From positions 1-8,217 of the forward strand of contig JACQSQ010000095.1 of the NCBI GenBank assembly GCA_016211245.1: a stretch of DNA of 8,217 bases, given 5' to 3'. This stretch comes from Candidatus Woesearchaeota archaeon (GTDB lineage: Archaea; Nanobdellota; Nanobdellia; Woesearchaeales; GW2011-AR4). The position numbers and the translations under genes were made by a program. Numbering within the stretch: position 1 is the first letter of the stretch; every line of letters begins with the position of its first letter. Shown here piece after piece: positions 6,296 to 8,217 of this stretch. The notes beneath the pieces were generated by a model. That model was not told where the DNA came from and did not search any database. It saw only the letters and a program-made list of their open reading frames with translations.

Positions 6296-6760
6296 ATGAT
6301 AACTCTGAAAGAAGGCGACAAAGCTCCTGATTTTGAGCTTGAAGATGGGGAAGGAAAAAGCACAAGATTGTCTGGGTTCAAAGGCAAGAAAGTAATTTTA
6401 TATTTCTATCCTAAAGATGACACGCCGGGCTGCACTAAAGAAGCCTGCGACTTCAGGGACAATTTAAGAAAGCTAAAGGTCATGAATGTTGAAGTGCTTG
6501 GAGTCAGCAATGACGACTCTGACTCCCACAAAAAATTTGCCGAAAAATACCATCTTCCATTTGCATTGCTGTGCGACACTGATAAGGCAGTTTCAAAAGT
6601 ATACGGGGTTTATGGAGAAAAAGAGAAGTTTGGAAAAAAATATTTTGGCATAACAAGAAGCACATTTGTCATTGATGAAAATGGCAGACTAAAGAAAATA
6701 TTTTACAAAGTTAATCCAGAGCAGCATATCGAGGAAGTACTGCATGCAGTTCAAAAGTAA
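6296..6760 (+). CDS. bcp: Peroxiredoxin, Bcp/PrxQ type
   Basis: This 154-residue protein has the usual length of the Bcp/PrxQ subfamily of thiol peroxidases, which reduce hydrogen peroxide and organic hydroperoxides in the cytosol. APDFEL is at 10-15. The peroxidatic site is YPKDDTPGCTKEACDFRD (38-55), with peroxidatic C46 preceded by T43. C51, five residues later, is the position of the resolving cysteine in PrxQ proteins, so an intramolecular disulfide is expected. The active-site arginine is R121 in RSTFVID. A third cysteine, C93, is not a standard catalytic residue. The start at 6296 is chosen from the Shine-Dalgarno site and the family N-terminus MITLKEGDKAPDF. The thioredoxin reductase gene directly upstream suggests a shared antioxidant role, but no thioredoxin gene is visible here. 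Confidence 0.95.
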   Translation: MITLKEGDKAPDFELEDGEGKSTRLSGFKGKKVILYFYPKDDTPGCTKEACDFRDNLRKLKVMNVEVLGVSNDDSDSHKKFAEKYHLPFALLCDTDKAVSKVYGVYGEKEKFGKKYFGITRSTFVIDENGRLKKIFYKVNPEQHIEEVLHAVQK

Positions 6761-6790
6761 TTGTTATATCAGTGAAGATAAATCAATAAC

Positions 6791-6818
6791 TTATAAATTT
6801 TAAAAATCTTTAAACGAC
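6791..6818 (+). promoter_or_regulatory. TATA-rich promoter-like tract
   Basis: TTATAAATTTTAAAAATC followed by TTTAAACG gives two overlapping TATA-like boxes. Initiation 25 bp downstream would fall at about 6820-6838, at the edge of the hairpin-containing element rather than at a protein start, so it may drive a non-coding RNA or a long leader for the gene at 6986. Confidence 0.4.
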
Positions 6819-6837
6819 TTTTGAATGCAAGCATGAT

Positions 6838-6954
6838 GAAAGTGAACCGTTTCAACCGCAAAATCGGTTGACGCTTTGTGGGTTTCGCTTCGCTCAAGCC
6901 CACTTACAGAAGTATGCGGAGTACTCATTTTACTTGAGAAAGCGCATGAGTCGC
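6838..6954 (+). other. GC-richer triple-hairpin element, possible structured RNA or dispersed repeat
   Basis: This stretch is about 48% G+C by hand count, clearly higher than the AT-rich DNA around it, and folds into three consecutive stems. The first pairs CAACCG (6853-6858) with CGGTTG (6865-6870). The second pairs GTGGGTTT (6878-6885) with AAGCCCAC (6896-6903), with one G-U pair. The third pairs ATGCG (6914-6918) with CGCAT (6943-6947), and inside it CTCA (6924-6927) with TGAG (6935-6938), leaving a purine-rich internal loop. Two + strand frames are open across it, but neither has an ATG near its beginning, so I do not call a gene. It does not fit a tRNA, and although ATGATGA (6833-6839) matches a C box, no CTGA D box follows. 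The strand and boundaries are uncertain. Confidence 0.4.
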
Positions 6955-6957
6955 AAA

Positions 6958-6967
6958 TTGTTAACAA
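6958..6967. promoter_or_regulatory. 10-bp palindrome before the flavoprotein gene
   Basis: TTGTTAACAA is a perfect palindrome ending 18 bp before the ATG at 6986, near where a TATA box of a leaderless gene would be. It could be an operator, but this is positional inference only. Confidence 0.3.
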
Positions 6968-6985
6968 ATTATTGATTTAGTCAAA

Positions 6986-7714
6986 ATGCAACAACCACGG
7001 CAGATTCAGGAATTTGTATCAAAAATTATTGAAATAAAAAATGAAACGCCGACAGTTAAATCCTTTAAAGTAGAACTGCCAGAAAATGCCGATATAAAAT
7101 TCTTTCCCGGCCAATTCTTCATGGTATCTTTTGTAAATGATCCTGAAATAAAGACTGCAAGGGCTTATTCCATTGCCTCATCCCCATTGGAAAATGGGTA
7201 TTTGGAAATAGCGCTGAATAAAATAGCTGCCTTCACCGCAAAGATGTTTCAATTAAAAGAGGGGGATTTTCTTAAGCTAAAGGGCCCTTACGGAAAATTC
7301 TATTTTTCTGATGAAATCAAAAATAATCTTGTTTTGATTGCTGGCGGAACCGGAATAACGCCGCTGATGAGCATATTGAGGTATTGCGCCGGCAAGGGCC
7401 TGAGCAATAAAATCCAGTTGTTTTATAGCGTAAAGGTTCCTGAGGAGATAATATTCCACAACGAGATAAAAAAAGCAAAAGAGAAAAACCCGAACTTCGA
7501 ATATTTCATAACAATAACTAGGGCAGAAGAGCATCATGAATGGAAAGGTAAAAGAGGAAGGATAGATCTGGAATTGCTGAAGGGCCAAATTGAAAAGCCT
7601 GAGGAAAAATTGTACTTCCTCTGCGGCTCGAAGGAATTTGTTGACAATGTAATCTCAATGCTTCAAAATCTGGGGGTTAAGAGAGAGCAAGTCAAGACTG
7701 ATGTTTGGGGGTGA
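6986..7714 (+). CDS. Ferredoxin-NADP reductase-like FAD/NAD-binding oxidoreductase
   Basis: This 242-residue protein has the two-domain ferredoxin-NADP-reductase fold: an N-terminal FAD-binding barrel, then an NAD(P)-binding domain. The FAD motif is R59-A-Y-S62, with GPYGKF at 100-105. The nucleotide-binding motif is AGGTGITP (119-126), and the terminal Y-F-L-C-G-S motif is at 210-215. No 2Fe-2S domain is present; the chain stops right after the reductase core at DVWG. It therefore must pass electrons between NAD(P)H and a separate carrier such as ferredoxin, flavodoxin or rubredoxin. It also lacks the C-terminal cysteine cluster of the dihydroorotate dehydrogenase electron-transfer subunit. 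The gene follows an unexplained hairpin region, and its stop codon lies inside the ribosome binding site of the next gene, so the two are translationally coupled. Confidence 0.88.
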   Translation: MQQPRQIQEFVSKIIEIKNETPTVKSFKVELPENADIKFFPGQFFMVSFVNDPEIKTARAYSIASSPLENGYLEIALNKIAAFTAKMFQLKEGDFLKLKGPYGKFYFSDEIKNNLVLIAGGTGITPLMSILRYCAGKGLSNKIQLFYSVKVPEEIIFHNEIKKAKEKNPNFEYFITITRAEEHHEWKGKRGRIDLELLKGQIEKPEEKLYFLCGSKEFVDNVISMLQNLGVKREQVKTDVWG

Positions 7715-7715
7715 T
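7710..7715 (+). promoter_or_regulatory. Shine-Dalgarno site overlapping the upstream stop codon
   Basis: GGTGAT, a strong match to the archaeal anti-Shine-Dalgarno sequence, contains the TGA stop of the flavoprotein gene and sits 2 nt before the ATG at 7718. Ribosomes finishing the first gene would be positioned for the second. The spacing is short. Confidence 0.6.
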
Positions 7716-7717
7716 TT

Positions 7718-8217
7718 ATGTACCAGAGAATCATTTCATTAGCCCCCAGCAACACTGAAATTCTTTATGCATTAGGAGCACAGGACAAACTAGTTGCATG
7801 CACACGCTATTGCGATTTTCCGGAAGAAGCAAAGAAAAAGTCAAAAATCGGGGGATGGCTGGACATTAATGACGATTTGGTCAAAAAATTCAAGCCGGAC
7901 TTGATTTTGACTTCTACATTCGTGCAGAATAAGATAACTAGAAGGTACAAGAAAAACAGAATGAATATTATTTCCTTGATGCCTACCACACTTAAAGGCG
8001 TTTTTGATTCAATAATCAAGATTGGAAAATTGGTTGAAAAGGGGGCAGAAGCAAATGAATTGGTTAATTCAATGAGAAATAAATTTGAGGATATTCAAAA
8101 TATGATAAATAACAATAACGGACGAATTACAATAAAAAATAATTCAATAAATGAAAATAATAAAAAAATAAATAATACAATTCCCAAACCCAGAGTCTAC
8201 ATAGAGGAGTGGCACAA
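7718..8217 (+). CDS. BtuF-like metal/cobalamin-binding protein, no signal peptide (3' end cut by window)
   Basis: The frame is open from ATG 7718 to the window end (166 codons so far). It begins RIISLAPSNTEILYALG (residues 4-20), then VACTRYCDFPEEAKKKSKIGG and DDLVKKFKPDLIL. These are the opening strand-helix units of the helical-backbone metal-receptor fold seen in cobalamin (BtuF) and iron-siderophore binding proteins of ABC importers. Family members are normally exported, but this one starts directly with the domain and has no signal peptide or lipobox. The message either encodes a cytoplasmic version or the exported form begins elsewhere, for which no upstream frame exists. Residues 131-154 form an Asn-rich insertion (11 Asn of 24) before KPRVYIEEWH. 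The ligand cannot be told from this half. It is co-translated with the flavoprotein upstream. Confidence 0.82.
   Translation, partial: MYQRIISLAPSNTEILYALGAQDKLVACTRYCDFPEEAKKKSKIGGWLDINDDLVKKFKPDLILTSTFVQNKITRRYKKNRMNIISLMPTTLKGVFDSIIKIGKLVEKGAEANELVNSMRNKFEDIQNMINNNNGRITIKNNSINENNKKINNTIPKPRVYIEEWH

Noticed and set aside
6814..6975. Open + strand frame without stops, with a basic C-terminus ending KRMSRKLLTNY
   Set aside because: It has no ATG until near its end and only a TTG at 6868 as a start, without a ribosome site. A second frame is open over the same bases, so openness reflects composition rather than coding.
6833..6980. Possible box C/D guide RNA, because ATGATGA at 6833-6839 matches a C box
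   Set aside because: No CTGA D box occurs downstream before the next gene, and the region has three internal stems, unlike a guide RNA.
6819..6986. TTTTGA at 6819-6824 and TCAAAA at 6981-6986 as inverted ends of a mobile element
   Set aside because: Six bases of inverted match in AT-rich DNA is expected by chance, there is no target duplication, and the right copy overlaps the start codon of the next gene.

Overview
The window looks like a piece of an AT-rich archaeal chromosome, most plausibly from a DPANN-type lineage (Woesearchaeota/Pacearchaeota-like), although that lineage is inference. Three things point to archaea. TATA-like boxes sit about 25 bp before the start codon or expected transcript start of several genes. 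Shine-Dalgarno sites are of the GGTGAT/GAGGTG type. The Ogg2-type 8-oxoguanine glycosylase is of the archaeal (MjOgg-like) family. All supported genes are on the + strand and use the standard code, with TGA serving as a normal stop in several of them.

Positions 14-3058 hold a tightly packed four-gene run: an MFS exporter, a membrane protein with the His/Asp pattern of YdjM/DUF457-type metal-dependent hydrolases, an Ogg2 glycosylase and an endonuclease III. Gaps are 1 bp or the genes overlap, so they are probably one transcript. The two base-excision-repair glycosylases lie side by side and share a 1-bp junction.

Positions 3059-5197 hold three separately promoted genes. The first is a 49-aa DUF3096-like membrane protein with its own TATA box, Shine-Dalgarno site and poly-T terminator. 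The second is an M17 leucyl aminopeptidase whose 5' end is odd: the homologous reading frame continues about 20 codons upstream of the first usable start and ends at an ATG-TGA. The third is a 109-aa membrane protein I do not recognise.

Positions 5285-7714 are a redox section: a thioredoxin-reductase-like flavoprotein, a Bcp/PrxQ peroxiredoxin, and a ferredoxin-NADP-reductase-like flavoprotein. The first two could form an NADPH-to-peroxide route if a thioredoxin or glutaredoxin exists elsewhere. The last is translationally coupled to a BtuF-like metal/cobalamin-binding protein that lacks a signal peptide, carries an Asn-rich insertion, and runs off the window end.

The 225-bp gap at 6761-6985 is the least explained DNA. 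It contains strong TATA-like sequence followed by a GC-richer stretch with three consecutive hairpins, a candidate structured RNA or dispersed repeat. I see no clear new defence or mobile system; the best leads are that element, the aminopeptidase 5' end and the odd binding protein.
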